Part shown: positions 43,740 to 55,149 of the stretch, in pieces | Numbering within the stretch: position 1 is the stretch's first letter | Layout: every line of letters starts with the position of its first letter | DNA from: Actinernus sp. WN-2022 | Lineage: Eukaryota > Cnidaria > Anthozoa > Actiniaria > Actinernidae | DNA: 64,000 nt | NCBI GenBank assembly: GCA_030867875.1 | Contig: JAOWCC010000019.1 | Span: 102,845,006 to 102,909,005, forward strand | Direction of reading: 5' to 3' | Notes under the pieces: generated by a model | Seen by the model: the letters and a program-made list of their open reading frames with translations, nothing else | Database searches by the model: none | Told to the model about the DNA's origin: nothing | Program-made: the position numbers and the translations under genes

Positions 43740-45769
43740 ATATATTTTTATTTTATAACATTTTTTTATTGGATATTGAGGGACAATTTACACCAAGTCT
43801 AAATATATTAATACACTTGACCATTACAGTAGTACATTACAAACTACAAACTAGCTACTATTCCGTATAAATATTGGTAAATATAGTTACATTATTTTTG
43901 ATTTACAGAAGAACTGGAATTAAATTTTCGAATTTTCTTAAATGGGACCCTAGTTTACTATTTTTCAGAGCGATATTATACCCATTTTTTTCATAGTATT
44001 TTAACATGGCTAATGAATTGAGGTAGTGTAGGGACACGTCCACTTTGTCTTTCGTTGTAGATCATATATTTAAAAAGGAGCAGAATAAAATTGACTATTC
44101 TATTGTCGTTACCGTTATCTTTTCCTATGATTATGTAGTGAGAATTTGATAAAGACAGTCTTATATCATATGCCATCAGCCAGTTTTTAACTTCTAAATA
44201 CACATTCTTTATCTCTACACAGTTCAAAAATAGGTGTTCTATAGATTCGATACTATTTAAACAGAAAGAATGCTGGAGAGCTCACAATCTTAAATCGATA
44301 GAGATCCTTATTTAAGAACAGACAGTTGTTTAGAATTTTATACTGAAACCATCTTAGTTTTGTATCGATTGAAGCGTGGTACACGCCATTATATACCACC
44401 CTCCAGTCAATAACGTGCGGGGCAAATTTCTTTTCAAAGTATTTTTGAGCTGTAGGGGGTACAGCCTCTTTAGAGGCTCAACTCATTATAGAGGGATTTA
44501 ACCTTAATTTTCTTTGTAGTATCAAACTCATTCCCTAGTATCATGATAAACCTGTTTCTTATAGGATTGACTTAGATTGGTCAGTCCCTTGAAGTTCTTC
44601 AAGGGTATTTTTCCATTTCCTTGGAATAGCGTTAATTAAACCCATCCATGTGAGGTAATCTCTATTATGCAATCCTTTGGATTTTGCATGCTCCCAATTA
44701 AAACCAGTTTGGTGTGACCATAAATCCTTAACACTTAAAATATTTTTATAAACCATTCTTCTTATAATAGAAGTTTCTATCTTGTGGCTTATAAAAACGT
44801 TATTCCAAAGAGACTGTCGAAGAATAACCAGGGGGTTATTGTCAACAGTAACTTTGCTGACTTCTCCCCACAATTCTAGTCCTTTCTTACAAAAAGGGTT
44901 TAAATCCTCTGGTAACCTACTCGTATCAATTTTTTATCGAACACAACTCAAACCACCCAGAGGTTGAAGCAGGAGTGATGGAATAACCTTATAGAATTGG
45001 TGATCCCTGAAAATAAGTTTTATATAGTGCTGCGAATCAGCTGTGCTTTAATCAAAGATTGAAAATCTAACAGTTTTAAGCCGCCTTCATAGTTGTACTG
45101 AGTCGTTGATTATGGTTTTGTACATTACTTTTGTTTTTTTACCGTTCCAAATGAATTAAATAATTTATTTTTCAACTTTCTGAATGTAAATGTCAGGCAC
45201 CACTATTTTGGAATATACATATAATAACTTTGATAGGGCTAAGGATCTAATTATTTGGATCTTTCCAATGGGTGTAAGATCTCTCATCTTCCATAAATTC
45301 AAAGTGGATTTAAATTGTTCAAAAATACGATCTAAATTATTCTGTTTATAAGAAGCTCAACATTATATACGAGAAATATATTCCTAGAATCTTAACCCCT
45401 TCCTTGTGAAAGTCCACCCAACGCAAGTCCTTCCCTCCTTTTACCAAATGTTGCTTGTTAACTCCTATCCAACCTACTTCAGATTTTCCCCGATTGATTC
45501 TTAGAGATGAGTAATTGTAAAATTAAGAAGTTCTAGAGTTTTATCTAATGAAATCAAATTTGACAGAAAAAAGTTACTGTCGACCGGCAAAAAGCAAGAT
45601 TTTCTTTGTCTCTACTACTAGATTCACATCTTCTATTTGTGTACTTGAACGTATCATTATAGCCATAACCTCAATCGCTAAGATAAACAGTTAGAGCGAG
45701 ATTGGATTCCCTTGCTTTGTACCTCTGGTTACATCAAAATGTTTGGTGGCTCTTCCATTATTAAGAACA
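43740..45769 (-). mobile_element. L1/Tx1-like LINE, 5'-truncated, perfect 16-bp TSD
   Basis: Flanked by CACGAGAAGTGTATAT at 43,724-43,739 and 45,770-45,785. Near the 5' end the minus strand reads FDVTRGTKQGNPIS and LFILAIEVMAIMIRS, the RGxxQGxPxS box of L1/Tx1-type reverse transcriptases. The C-terminal part (44,873-44,559) reads LWNNVFISHK, NILSVKDLWSHQTGF and AIPRKWKNTLEEL. Numerous stops. The 3' end is at the left, with an A/T-rich tail. The long TSD is normal for target-primed reverse transcription. Confidence 0.85.
44559..44873 (-). pseudogene. C-terminal ORF2 fragment of the L1/Tx1-like LINE
   Basis: A 104-codon frame with the downstream domain seen after L1/Tx1 polymerases (WGEV ... 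LWNNVFI ... WMGLINAIPRKWK). A further frame, 44,227-43,991, continues toward the 3' end. Not functional. Confidence 0.7.
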
Positions 45770-45785
45770 CACGAGAAGTGTATAT

Positions 45786-46125
45786 TAACACGACCAGAAG
45801 TGTTGCCTCGACACTTTTTTGGTGCAAATATCTTGCAGCTGTGTGGACACTGCGCTGGTGTAAATTTACACTCCGAGTGTAAACATACACTTGTACAAGT
45901 GTTCAGATAACACCAGATATGGTGTAAATAAGTGTCGCCTCAACACTTCTTTGGTGTAAATCGTTTGCAGCTGTGGGGACACTACACTGGTGTAAATTTA
46001 CACTCCGGCCGAGTGTAAACATACACTTGTACTAAGTGTTCAGATAACACCAGATATGGTGTAAATAAGTGTCGCCTCAACACTTCTTTGGTGTAAATCG
46101 CTTGCAGCTGTGGGGACAAAATTGT
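45786..46125. repeat. ~135-bp tandem repeat array, right part
   Basis: GCAGCTGTGGGGAC recurs at 45,835, 45,967 and 46,104. Units contain nested inverted motifs such as ACACCAGATATGGTGT and TTTACACTCCGAGTGTAAA. Noncoding. A single related motif occurs near 46,575. Confidence 0.75.
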
Positions 46126-47397
46126 TTTCTGAAATACTGGCTAGAAAATTTGTTTACAATCCCTAGGAAATTATAGAAGAAAAGGGAGACTAAAAGGTTT
46201 CCCCTAAAATATTCGTACGTCCCAATTCGTCTGATCAATAGAGTCAGAACAACACATTTTCATTCCCTAAGAATTGCCTAAAGGAAAAAAGAATCCCTAA
46301 AAAAATCGTACCTCCACAAAACTTTGCAACATGAAGTTACTTGGGCTAGAAAATTCGTGTTTCTGTTCTAGACTACTAACAAATTCGTAGGCCGGGAATG
46401 TTTTGCCATAGTATTTTCGGTTGACGCGATTTCCACCTAGAAAATCCGAACAGCTAATAGCTTTCTAGAATACGTCAAAAGACATAGTAGGCGCCTTAAA
46501 TGGCTAGATAAGCTGCAGACAACTGGTTTCAAACGAATTTCAAAAAGTACTCGAGCTCGTTGGGTGCCCTTGAAAAGTGTTCAGACTACACCAGATAATG
46601 TGTAAAAACGTTTTGTCAGCATTTCTTATAGCTGTGAAGACTGATTTGCTTTTGGGGTGTAACCTGTTCACTAGTTGATATTGAATAGCAAATGTTTTTA
46701 TATTACCAAATAAACTGTGAAGTCCAAAATATTGCAATGTGAGTCTGAGAGAAGCAGTTTAATAATGGTTGTTTTAACCTTTGGTAGAAATACACATTTC
46801 CCATTAGTGTTTGTTTTGACCAATATCTACATGTATAGGTTGTTGCAACCAATAAGAAAGTTATTTGATTACGACCAATGTATTTTGATAAATAATTGTC
46901 TGGGAGACGAGTGGTTTTGAGCTGTTATTTTAACCAATTTATGAATGGATGAATCAACCAATTATTTTAGGTTGATATCTAGTCAATAATTCTTACACCT
47001 CATGCTGTTACTACATTCAACCTGTGAAACAAGCAGCAACTAGTAATATGCACCGATCTACACATCACTCTAAATAAACATTGGTATATTTTGGTTTGTA
47101 AGGTACATGTACATATCTATACAAAGCAGTAAATACCACAAGAGTGGATACTGTTCATGCACAACGTGTTATATGCTGGCAATATAAGCCTGGTTTTCAT
47201 TACATCAACACAACCAACATAAGCTGACACAGTAATACACTGATCATTAGCAGCCCTTGTTGATAGTTTCTTGAACAAGCAAATTAATTTGAATGTACAT
47301 GTCTAGAACAAGTACTGCTAATGACAAATACATCACTGTATTGGCGTATGCTGCTTGTATTTATATTTTCTACTCAAATGGTGTATAGCACACTTCC
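46126..47397. other. No recognised gene
   Basis: About 1.3 kb of AT-rich sequence. Short frames at 46,540-46,920 have no motif. No clear element ends. Confidence 0.4.
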
Positions 47398-47830
47398 TAC
47401 CCTTGCACCAAAAGCCCGGAAATTCCGCGGTATTCCACGGAAAAAGCCCGGAAAATATTCCGGGCTTTCCCGAAGCCAATCTAGGCTTTCCGCACGAGTA
47501 AAATTCCGCGGAAAGCCCGGAAAAATCAGGGAGATTCAGGGAAACCACGGAATTTAAGAAAACCTGGAAAATCCGGGGTTTTCCGCGAAAAAAGCCCGGA
47601 AAATATTCTGGGCTTTCCCGGAATCCATCCGGGCTTTCCGCGCGAGTAAAATTCCGCGGAAAGCCCGGAAACATCTGGGATGTTCCGGGAAAGGACGGAA
47701 TATAAGAAAACCTGGAAATCCGCGGAAAGCCCGGAAAATCCCTAGCTATCCCGAGACTTTTCCGTGCTTTCCCGGATTTCCGAATTCTAGGAAATCCACG
47801 ATTTTCCAGGGTTTAAAAATCTAGGGAAAT
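47398..47830. repeat. CCCGGAAA-rich block, left (starts ACCCTTGCACC)
   Basis: Begins ACCCTTGCACCAAAAGCCCG and consists of imperfect CCCGGAAA/TTCCGCGG subrepeats, including a ~147-bp unit present twice (AAAGCCCGGAAAATATTC near 47,442 and 47,589). Translations across it are artefacts of the repeat. The mirrored end sequence appears at 58,093. Confidence 0.75.
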
Positions 47831-47920
47831 GTTATTTGCTTTCGCAGAGTTCCCCCCAGCTTTGCAAGTAAAATGTAACCTTTTCTGCTGGAACGAGTAA
47901 TAGGTACTTGACTGTGTGGG

Positions 47921-48020
47921 AGGGCCGGACGGGAAACTATTTGGCTCGAGGTCATGACGTACGGACCGAGCGCACGTAAAAAATGACCGAGAGCCAAATA
48001 TTTTCCCGTCCGGCCCGACC
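47921..48020. repeat. ~100-bp hairpin
   Basis: GGCCGGACGGGAAACTATTT and GCTC are mirrored by GAGCCAAATATTTTCCCGTC and CGGCC, separated by about 35 bp. Short GGCCGGAC motifs recur near 48,105-48,155. Confidence 0.65.
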
Positions 48021-48199
48021 TAACTCAGTCAATAGGTTTTTTTATCATATCACCATATTATTTTATAGATCAAACCGCAAAACAGCAAGAAAAAATTGTG
48101 CAGGGCCGGACGGCTTTTTCCGGCCCGCTCACGCGATACATGTCCGGCCCTCATCACATGACTTTTGTAAATGGTTTTGAAAGGAAAGCGCGCGCGGGG

Positions 48200-48955
48200 T
48201 AGGGTTGTCCACATTATGCTGGCATAATTTCGAGCATAATGTGGACAGCCCTGCTGATGCATGCAAGTCTTTAAACTATCTTCCCCCTTGGCATCAAGAG
48301 TGGTCGCCATCTTGGCCCCATTTTTGCGAATGTTTGGGCCCAGCTGAGCGAATTCTGCTCGGCCTTCTGGTTTGACAGTTGGTGACGTCACAAGCCATTA
48401 CAAACTACAGGGATCCCATTAACCCACCAAGCCAGAAGGCCTAGAGACTAGGCTGGAAGACTACATTGAAAGCTCCATCACGATCCAGAATAACAAGAAA
48501 TAATTACATTTAGTATATACCACACCAGTGAATATCACTTTTCGCACACTCTGATTGGCTACTCAAACAGTGAATATGATTTCATATTCACCTCCGAGCA
48601 AAGCAGCGATCATCTCGCGCAAGTTTTTGTCCATTTGACAGAAAATAAAATAACTATTTGGTGCTGGCTATTCACCTGGAGTGTGGGTATACTAAAACAA
48701 TTATTCACCGAAGTGGAGGTGAATAGTGGTGGATATTTACCGAGCCGCTTATACTGGAAACCGTCATAATTATGCAGGTAATGAATGCATCAATTAATTA
48801 GTTAATTTGTATTAATTAATTAATAAATTAATCCGAATTTTTTTTGAGCATAATTGAGCATAATAGTGAGACTTTTTGAGCATAATAGTAAGATTTTTTT
48901 AGCATAAAAAATTACCATAATAGTGAAAATTTCGAGCATAATGTGGACAACCCTA
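48200..48955. mobile_element. hAT-like element, 756 bp, perfect 8-bp TSD
   Basis: Ends TAGGGTTGTCCACATTATG and CATAATGTGGACAACCCTA are perfect inverted repeats. GCGCGGGG flanks it at 48,192-48,199 and 48,956-48,963. A third inverted copy of the end (GTGGACAGCCCT) lies near 48,244. The interior holds another MITE and GAGCATAAT subrepeats. An 8-bp TSD suggests the hAT group. No transposase. Confidence 0.8.
48509..48698. mobile_element. TTTAGTATATACCACAC MITE, copy 2, nested
   Basis: Reverse-orientation copy of 20,769-20,961, including the shared GAAATCATATTCAC centre, inserted within the hAT-like element. The adjacent AATTATTCACCGAAGTGG hairpin sequence is again next to it, so that segment may belong to the element. 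Confidence 0.75.
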
Positions 48956-48963
48956 GCGCGGGG

Positions 48964-49243
48964 CCGTACGGGTCATATGATAAGTTGCTATTATTCTTCC
49001 AATAAGCGGCAGAATTCGCATTTCTGTGATTGTAGGTTAATGATGAACAATTGCTAACGTGAGTACTCAATAAAGAGTAGGCAGCAGAGAGGGGAAAACA
49101 CAAATTAAGAGTAGTATACGATCTTAGATAATCGATTCTCTTTGAATCTTTCACTGGGACAGTTGCACGTTTACCGCGGTAATGTTTGCATTCATATAAA
49201 CTCTCGCCAGTTTTGGGATGGTGGACTTGATCATTGAAGCCAG
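48964..49243 (-). CDS. Candidate internal exon of an unknown minus-strand gene
   Basis: Directly after a CAG acceptor (plus-strand CTG at 49,244-49,246) the minus strand opens with GFNDQVHHPKTGESLYECKH and continues YRGKRATVPVKDSKRIDYL. The frame stays open into the hAT-like element, ending at 48,912. With the first exon at 56,863-56,968 (one spare base, G) the codon becomes GCT (Ala), so phases agree. The protein is not recognised, and the 3' exon boundary is unclear. Confidence 0.3.
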
Positions 49244-49269
49244 CTGACATGCCATTTGGGCTTTGTTAT

Positions 49270-49617
49270 CAGGTTTGCATCTTTGTAATTGCACGCAGCA
49301 GCAATAAAATTATTGACCGAACAGTGCTTTAAATTTAACATGGTTTCACTAAATCTCTTATAGATGATATAATTTACAGTGTATAATAACTACTACATGT
49401 ATATACGGTATATGTGCTATTGAATGTAAAGCAAACCGGCCTTCTCCCCCACCCCCCCCCCCCCAAAAAAAAATGTCTGCATGATGAGTTAAGAGAGGAT
49501 TTTTCTAACTGCCGCGTATGTATTATTTGCAAAAAGCGCCAAAACCTAACCCGCAGACTAATTTGAATTCCATTTTTTGCTTTGGATTAATAACTACTAT
49601 ATACGGTATATTTGCTA
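49270..49617. repeat. ~600-bp tandem array, left piece
   Basis: Contains TGTAAAGCAAACCGGCC, a C-run/A-run, and GTATGTATTATTTGCAAAAA, the markers of the array at 55,150-56,800. It is cut at TTTGCTA by LINE 4. Confidence 0.8.
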
Positions 49618-52285
49618 GACATAGACATAGACATATTTATTAGCACCGTATACAATTTTGTACATTGGTCTTGCAGGTCTATAAGGATATAACTGTATAG
49701 GCTACAAGTACGCTAATAACAACCTAAAATATAAAAGAGTCTAATTACCGGAAGTAGGAAGAGTCATTGAGGGACCAACACTATGATTCGTTACGTACTT
49801 TAAAACACATGTGTACATATTTTGCGACTTGCTTTTGGAGTGCAAGCGGTGGATTCATTGTAATGTTAAAGAGGGTGTTGTTATTTAGTGTTGTCGAGTT
49901 GTACTTTCGTTGAACATTAATGATACTGATTATACTGCATCTGAGAGAGTCGTACGTTGGACATTTAGTTAAAAAGTGTCTTTCATCCTCAGTCTCCCTT
50001 TAACATTTAGGACAGATTCTGTCCTCGACTTTCCGATATGGCTTTTCATGCCTCCCTTTCTCGATTTCAAGGCAGTGATTGCTTATTCTAAGGCGCGTAA
50101 GTGCAGTTCTGTGTTCAATATTGTGAATATTCAAAAGATAAGGTTCGAGTATGTAGCTAATTTTAAAAGTGCGATATGTTCGCAGCTTGTTTCTTTGATC
50201 CCTATCTTTTCTGTCATCATTATGAATTGCACTCCACCAGTTTTGATATTCAATGTCTTCCAGCCTCTGCTTTAACATTAAAATATAATACTTTTGCTCA
50301 TGAGGTTCATCGGGCTGCATGATCCACAAATCGGCAAGTCCTAATTCGGCTATGTTGTATTTTGTTTTGTTGTACCAATCTGTCTTGTTATTCGAGTTAA
50401 TACTGTCTAAGTATGTATCACGTGACAGCGTATTTCTCTCTGCTCTGAGAAGCTTGAACCAGAACTTAAGAGATCTTAATTTTGCCTCTATTTTTAGTGG
50501 AAACCTTCCCAATTCTGCTCTGCAGGCTGTGTTTGTGGCGGTTTTGTTAACTCCCAATAGGAGTTTACAGAATTTATTGTGTACAATTTCTATTGGGTCT
50601 TTATCTAGTGACTTAGTCGTCTCAGCTCCCCAAATCTCGCTACCGTAGAGCAGGATTGGTTTAATAAGTGAGTCAAAGAGCTTTAGAGTTAGTCTTACGT
50701 TGGTTCTGAAGTTTTCACCAATACTCTTTCTTAATTTAAATAATGCCTTATGCGCTACCTTTTTAAGTTCTATTTTAGCTAAGTTAAAGTTACCAATGGC
50801 ACTCAGCATTATCCCAAGATACTTGTATGATGTTACATTTTCAATTTCTTTTGTTCGGTATGAAAACTGGTAATTATTCATAGCCTTACCAGTATTATTG
50901 AATACTAATATATTGGTTTTATCTAAGTTAATTTCCAATTCATTTTCATCAGAGAATATTTGTATTTGATTGATATAAATTTGCAGTTGTACTTTGCTTT
51001 TTGCCATAATAACGAGATCATCGGCGTACAGCAAACAGCTGATGTTGTGTCCCATAATTTCGACGTGTTCCCCAGCATCAGTTGCTTCATTAATTTTCTC
51101 TGGTAAATCATGTAGGAATAAGTTAAAAAGCGTTGGTGAAAGAATGCATCCCTGTTTAACTCCACAGAAGCAATGGAATTCTTCTGATACTTGACCGTTA
51201 ACTTTTACAGCGGCTGAGTCATTGGAGTACATTGATTTTAATAATGATAAGAAGTGGCCTGTAATTCCTGCGTTCTCTACTTTTTTAAACAATTTATCTC
51301 TCGGTATCGAATCGAAGGCTTTCGAAAAGTCGATAAAACAGGTGAATAGCATGTTTCTTTTCTTTTTAGGCTTGCTTTTCACATATTTATCAATTATTGT
51401 TTTCAGAATAAAGAGATTATCCACAGTACTATGCTTTTCCCTAAATCCGCCTTGTTCTTTTTTTAGAATTCCTTTCAATGTTAAATAATTATAAAGTCTT
51501 TTGTTTAAAATTGATGTGAATAGTTTGCTAATGCAAGATAATAAAGTGATCCCCCTATAATTGTTAACATTATTTTGGTCTCCCTTCTTATGTAACGGAA
51601 CAACGAGTCCCTTACACCATTCCTTGGGGTATTGTCCCGACTGAAGTACTTTATTGAAAATCTTTAAGATCAGTTTCCCTAATTGATTTTTGCTATGCAA
51701 GATTATTTCGTTCAGTATGTTGTCTTTTCCTGGAGATTTCTTACCTTTTAATTGTTTCAGTGCTTTTTCGAATTCTTGTTCGCTTATGTTATAGTCCAAT
51801 AGACCACTGGCAGGTGGTTCGTACTGATTGGTTTCATTTTGTAGGAGGTCCAAGTTATTTTCTTCATGGTGATCTCTACCACTCTTTTGGCTTTGCTTTT
51901 TGAAAAATTCATAGAATTCTTCGATCGTAATTGTGTTTGGCTGCTTCTTTTTCTTTGACAAGTTGAAAACATGGTTTAATGACCTCCAGGTGTCCTTTGG
52001 AATGCTAAAATCAATATTCTTAATCTTTTTCGCGACATGGTCATATTTCTTTTTCCTACATAACCTTTTAATTGCTTATTCTTTAAATGTAGTTGCTTTC
52101 GAATCACCGGGTCGTCATGCATGATTATGAAATATTTTTTGTCCTAAAGATCTGAGATTGTTTTTCTCGTTTTTGCATTCTTCATCAAACCAGTCTGCGT
52201 TTTGTTTTGTTTCTTCGGTTGCAGGTTTTCTGTGTTTCAAACCGACATCAAAACTTAATTGAATAAGAAATTCCGTAGTTATAAT
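49618..52285 (-). mobile_element. LINE 4, best-preserved non-LTR element
   Basis: Minus-strand LINE with a (GACATA)n-type tail at 49,618-49,635 and a 5' end truncated in the linker between endonuclease and polymerase. It sits in the ~600-bp array at TTTGCTA, and TTGCTA recurs at the right junction near 52,287. One reading frame runs through the whole element, from about 52,285 to 49,781, with three internal stops: TGA 52,115-52,117, TAA 52,076-52,078 and TAA 50,000-50,002. There is no frameshift, which suggests a young copy. Confidence 0.85.
50000..51961 (-). pseudogene. Reverse transcriptase of LINE 4 (653 codons)
   Basis: Polymerase that would copy the element RNA at a nicked target. Motifs in order: KGKKSPGKDNI (about residue 73), NNYRGITLLSCISK (133), QGGFREKHS (170), FIDFSKAFDS with catalytic Asp at 211, GVKQGCILSPTLFNLFLHDL (267), LLYADDLVIM with YADD at 312-315, and YKYLGIML. 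The end reads RICPKC followed by TAA; beyond it the same frame gives RETEDERHFLTKC, completing a CCHC-type zinc knuckle. The stop therefore cuts that motif. The annotated start is a TTG (the first codon of MSKKKK), not a true initiator, since coding sequence continues upstream to two more stops. Confidence 0.85.
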
Positions 52286-52365
52286 TGCTATAATTGAGTG
52301 TAAAGCAAACCGGCCTTCTCTCCCCCCCCCCCCCCCCCCCACCCCAAAAAAAAATCTGGCTGCAT
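52286..52365. repeat. ~600-bp tandem array, middle piece between two LINEs
   Basis: Reads TTGAGTGTAAAGCAAACCGG, the C-run/A-run and TCTGGCTGCATG, the exact continuation of the array. It is bounded by LINE 4 on the left and LINE 5 on the right. Confidence 0.8.
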
Positions 52366-55149
52366 GGACTGGACTGGACTGGACAACTTTATTTACCCAC
52401 GGTAGGTCCATCAGGATATAAATGTATAAAAATATTAAAATGTATAATATATATTAATATATTATAAATATATACTATAATAAATGCTAAAATCAAGTCT
52501 AAGCTACGATAATAATCTATATTAATTTATAGTAATATTCTAATGTAGTAGATATGTATCTAAAATAAGAAAATGAAAAAAAAAAGAAAAAAAATCCTGC
52601 TTTCCAAGGACGCCGTGCTGAAACTGGGTTAAACACTCTGAAAAGTGTGGCAATGTATCTGTGACTTAAAGGTTGTCAGTGACGACGCCTGTCTTAAATT
52701 TAATGGTAAGCTATTTCACAGCACCGCTCCGCTGTAACTGAAACTGTTTTTATAGTAATCTGTACGCGGAAGCGGTACTGCTAGCTTATTTTCAGCATTT
52801 CTCAAGTTATAAGACGTTATGTCCATTCGACTGATGAATTTAGAGCTCAAATATTCGGGTGTTTCGTTATTAAGAGCTTTATACATTAAAATGGATTTAT
52901 CAACTATACGTTGATAATCTAGTTTTTTTCCATTTCAGCGAATGGAACAGTTCGTCTGCGTTAGCATCATAACTTGAGAAAGTAATTATGCGTGCAGCGC
53001 GGTTTTGGAGTTTTTGGAGTTTTAGAGAAAGGCCTTTGTTACAGCCACCCCAAACCACACTGCAATAATTGAAGTGAGGTTGTACCAAGGCATTGTACAC
53101 CGTGAGGAGTGTCTCGCGAGGAACGAAATACCTAATGCGTTTGATTGCACTTATCGCAGAGGCAATTTTTTTAGATATCATGTGAATGTGGCTATTCCAG
53201 GTCAGGTTTTGATCTATTTTTACACCAAGTGATTTCGATACCTGGACCTGTTTCACCGGGTTTCCTTTTATTGCGATGTTTGGAATTTCTGGTAGATTAG
53301 ATAGCCTCTGTCTGGAGCCAAAAAGTAAAAACTCAGTTTTTGTCATATTTAAAGTGAGCTTATTTGCTGCAAGCCAAACATGAATTTTGTTCAAATCGAA
53401 ATTAATTCGTTTATTTATATCGTTTATATCATTGCTGGCGTATGTTATGCTAGTGTCGTCAGCATACATTCTTGGCTGAGAATAGGTTAGACAATTGGGT
53501 AGATCGTTAATATATAACAAGAATAACAAGGGGCCTAGGATGGTCCCCTGAGGCACTCCACTTTTAACCAATGTCTTGGACGACTTACAATTATTTACAA
53601 TGCAGGTTTGTGTACGGTCATTTAAATATGAGTTAAACCAATCTTGGGTATGACCGATTATTCCATAGTATTCCAGTTTCGATAGCAAGATGGCATGGTC
53701 TATTGTATCGAAGGCCTTTCTCAAATCAAGAAACATAACTGCATTAATATTGCCACGGTCAATGTTTAATGACCAACTGTCAGTCGCCTCCAGTAGCGCA
53801 GTCACGGTGGAGTGAACTGAGCGAAAACCAGATTGATGATTTGACTGAGTAATTTGTTGTCGGTCAAATATTTATAAAGCTGATCATAAATTATGCGCTC
53901 AAACACTTTTGCAACTACTGGAATGATCGATATCGGCCGATAGTTGGTCATGTCACTACGTTTTCCGGCTTTCTTATAAAGGGGAGTAACTCTTGCGCTC
54001 TTCCACTCATCGGGAAAGATTCCTGTTTTTATGGATTGATTAAATAAGTAAGTCAGTGAGTCAGAGATCAAGTCGGGGCACTCCCTAAGAAGTTTAGCAG
54101 ATATATTATCTAGGCCAGTTGCCTTAGACTTGCAAAGTTTGGATAACAATACGAAAACAGACGATCGGTCTGTTGCCTTAAAAGAAAAACGATTGTCGGT
54201 GTTATTCAAATAATCACTATAGGAAGCGTCAACATCATCAATATCTTTTGCAAGGCCTGGTCCGATCTCTACAAAGTATTGGTTAAAATTCTCAGCAACT
54301 TCAGTTGGGTTATTTATAGTTGTGCCACTGTTATCACCGCCTTGTTGTTTTTACGTGACATTACTTCATTAATTGTTTGCCACGTTTTACGTGGAATTTT
54401 AGAATATTGTTCAAATGCGTTATTATAATAACATTTCTTGGCATTCTTAATCTCAGTGTTTACACGATTTCTTGTTTTCTTAAAGTTGGACCAGTCTCGA
54501 GGGTCATTGGATTTTATGGCTTTGATTTTTAAACGGTCTCTTCGGTGCATCATACTCTTTAATTCCGAATTAATCCAAGGACTCTAAGACGAACGTGTGC
54601 GTCGTGTTCGCACTGGTGCATGTTTATCGCAAATTTCTAGAAACATAGCTTTCCATTTAAGCCACATTTCGTTTGGATTTTCTATTCCCCTGAGGTCACT
54701 CCATGGCTGAACTTGGATGTCATTACGAAAGTTTTCTCTGTTGAAATTCTTAAAGTGTCTAATGCAAACACTATTAGTTCCTTTCGACTCAGAAGGTATA
54801 AAGAGTTTGCGATAAGCATACACCAAACTGTGATCGCTTATACTAACATGGGACACTCCGATCCACTGCACACAATTTTATCTGGATAGTTCGTAAATAT
54901 GAGATCGATCAACGTCTTACTAGTACAAGTAACACGCGTTGGTTCTTCGATTAATTAGGAGGTCTATACCAAGTAGTAATAATAAAAGGCTTAGACCTCG
55001 GTTTCTTTATTTCAATTGATAGACTTTCAAGATTTGTAGATTCTAGGTCACTTCTAACGATATAATCTATAGTTGATCGGACAAAATACAAACTCCACCT
55101 CCATTTCTATTTCTATCACGGCGTATAATATTGTAGCCAACAATTTTGA
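52366..55149 (-). mobile_element. LINE 5 (CR1-like), 5'-truncated in the endonuclease
   Basis: The tail is (AGTCC)n at 52,385-52,366. Minus frames: endonuclease end (DRNRNGGGVCI near 55,100, PFIITTWYRPPN near 54,970, VSISDHSLVYAYRK at 54,830), linker 54,553-54,314, RT N-half 54,209-53,802 (GLDNISAKLLRE, YKKAGKRSDMTNYRPISII), RT C-half 53,805-52,900 (FLDLRKAFDTIDHAIL, SGVPQGTILGPLLFLLYIND, MYADDTSITYA with YADD at residues 114-117). Two or more frameshifts. About 30 bp of the array target was lost on insertion. Confidence 0.85.
52900..53805 (-). pseudogene. Reverse transcriptase C-half of LINE 5
   Basis: A 301-codon open frame holding both catalytic boxes (FLDL with its Asp at residue 27; YADD at 114-117), then LGVKIDQNLTWNSHIHM, ALVQPHFNYCSVVWGG and LQKLQNRAARIITF. 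It is shifted by a frame relative to the N-half, which ends in ...LSQIINLVFAQF near 53,810. Confidence 0.85.

Noticed and set aside
47321..47674. Proline/glycine-rich frames on both strands
   Set aside because: Generated by CCCGGAAA subrepeats; the same happens at 57,722-58,193.
50319..51488. Plus-strand frames inside LINE 4
   Set aside because: Antisense shadows of the reverse transcriptase.
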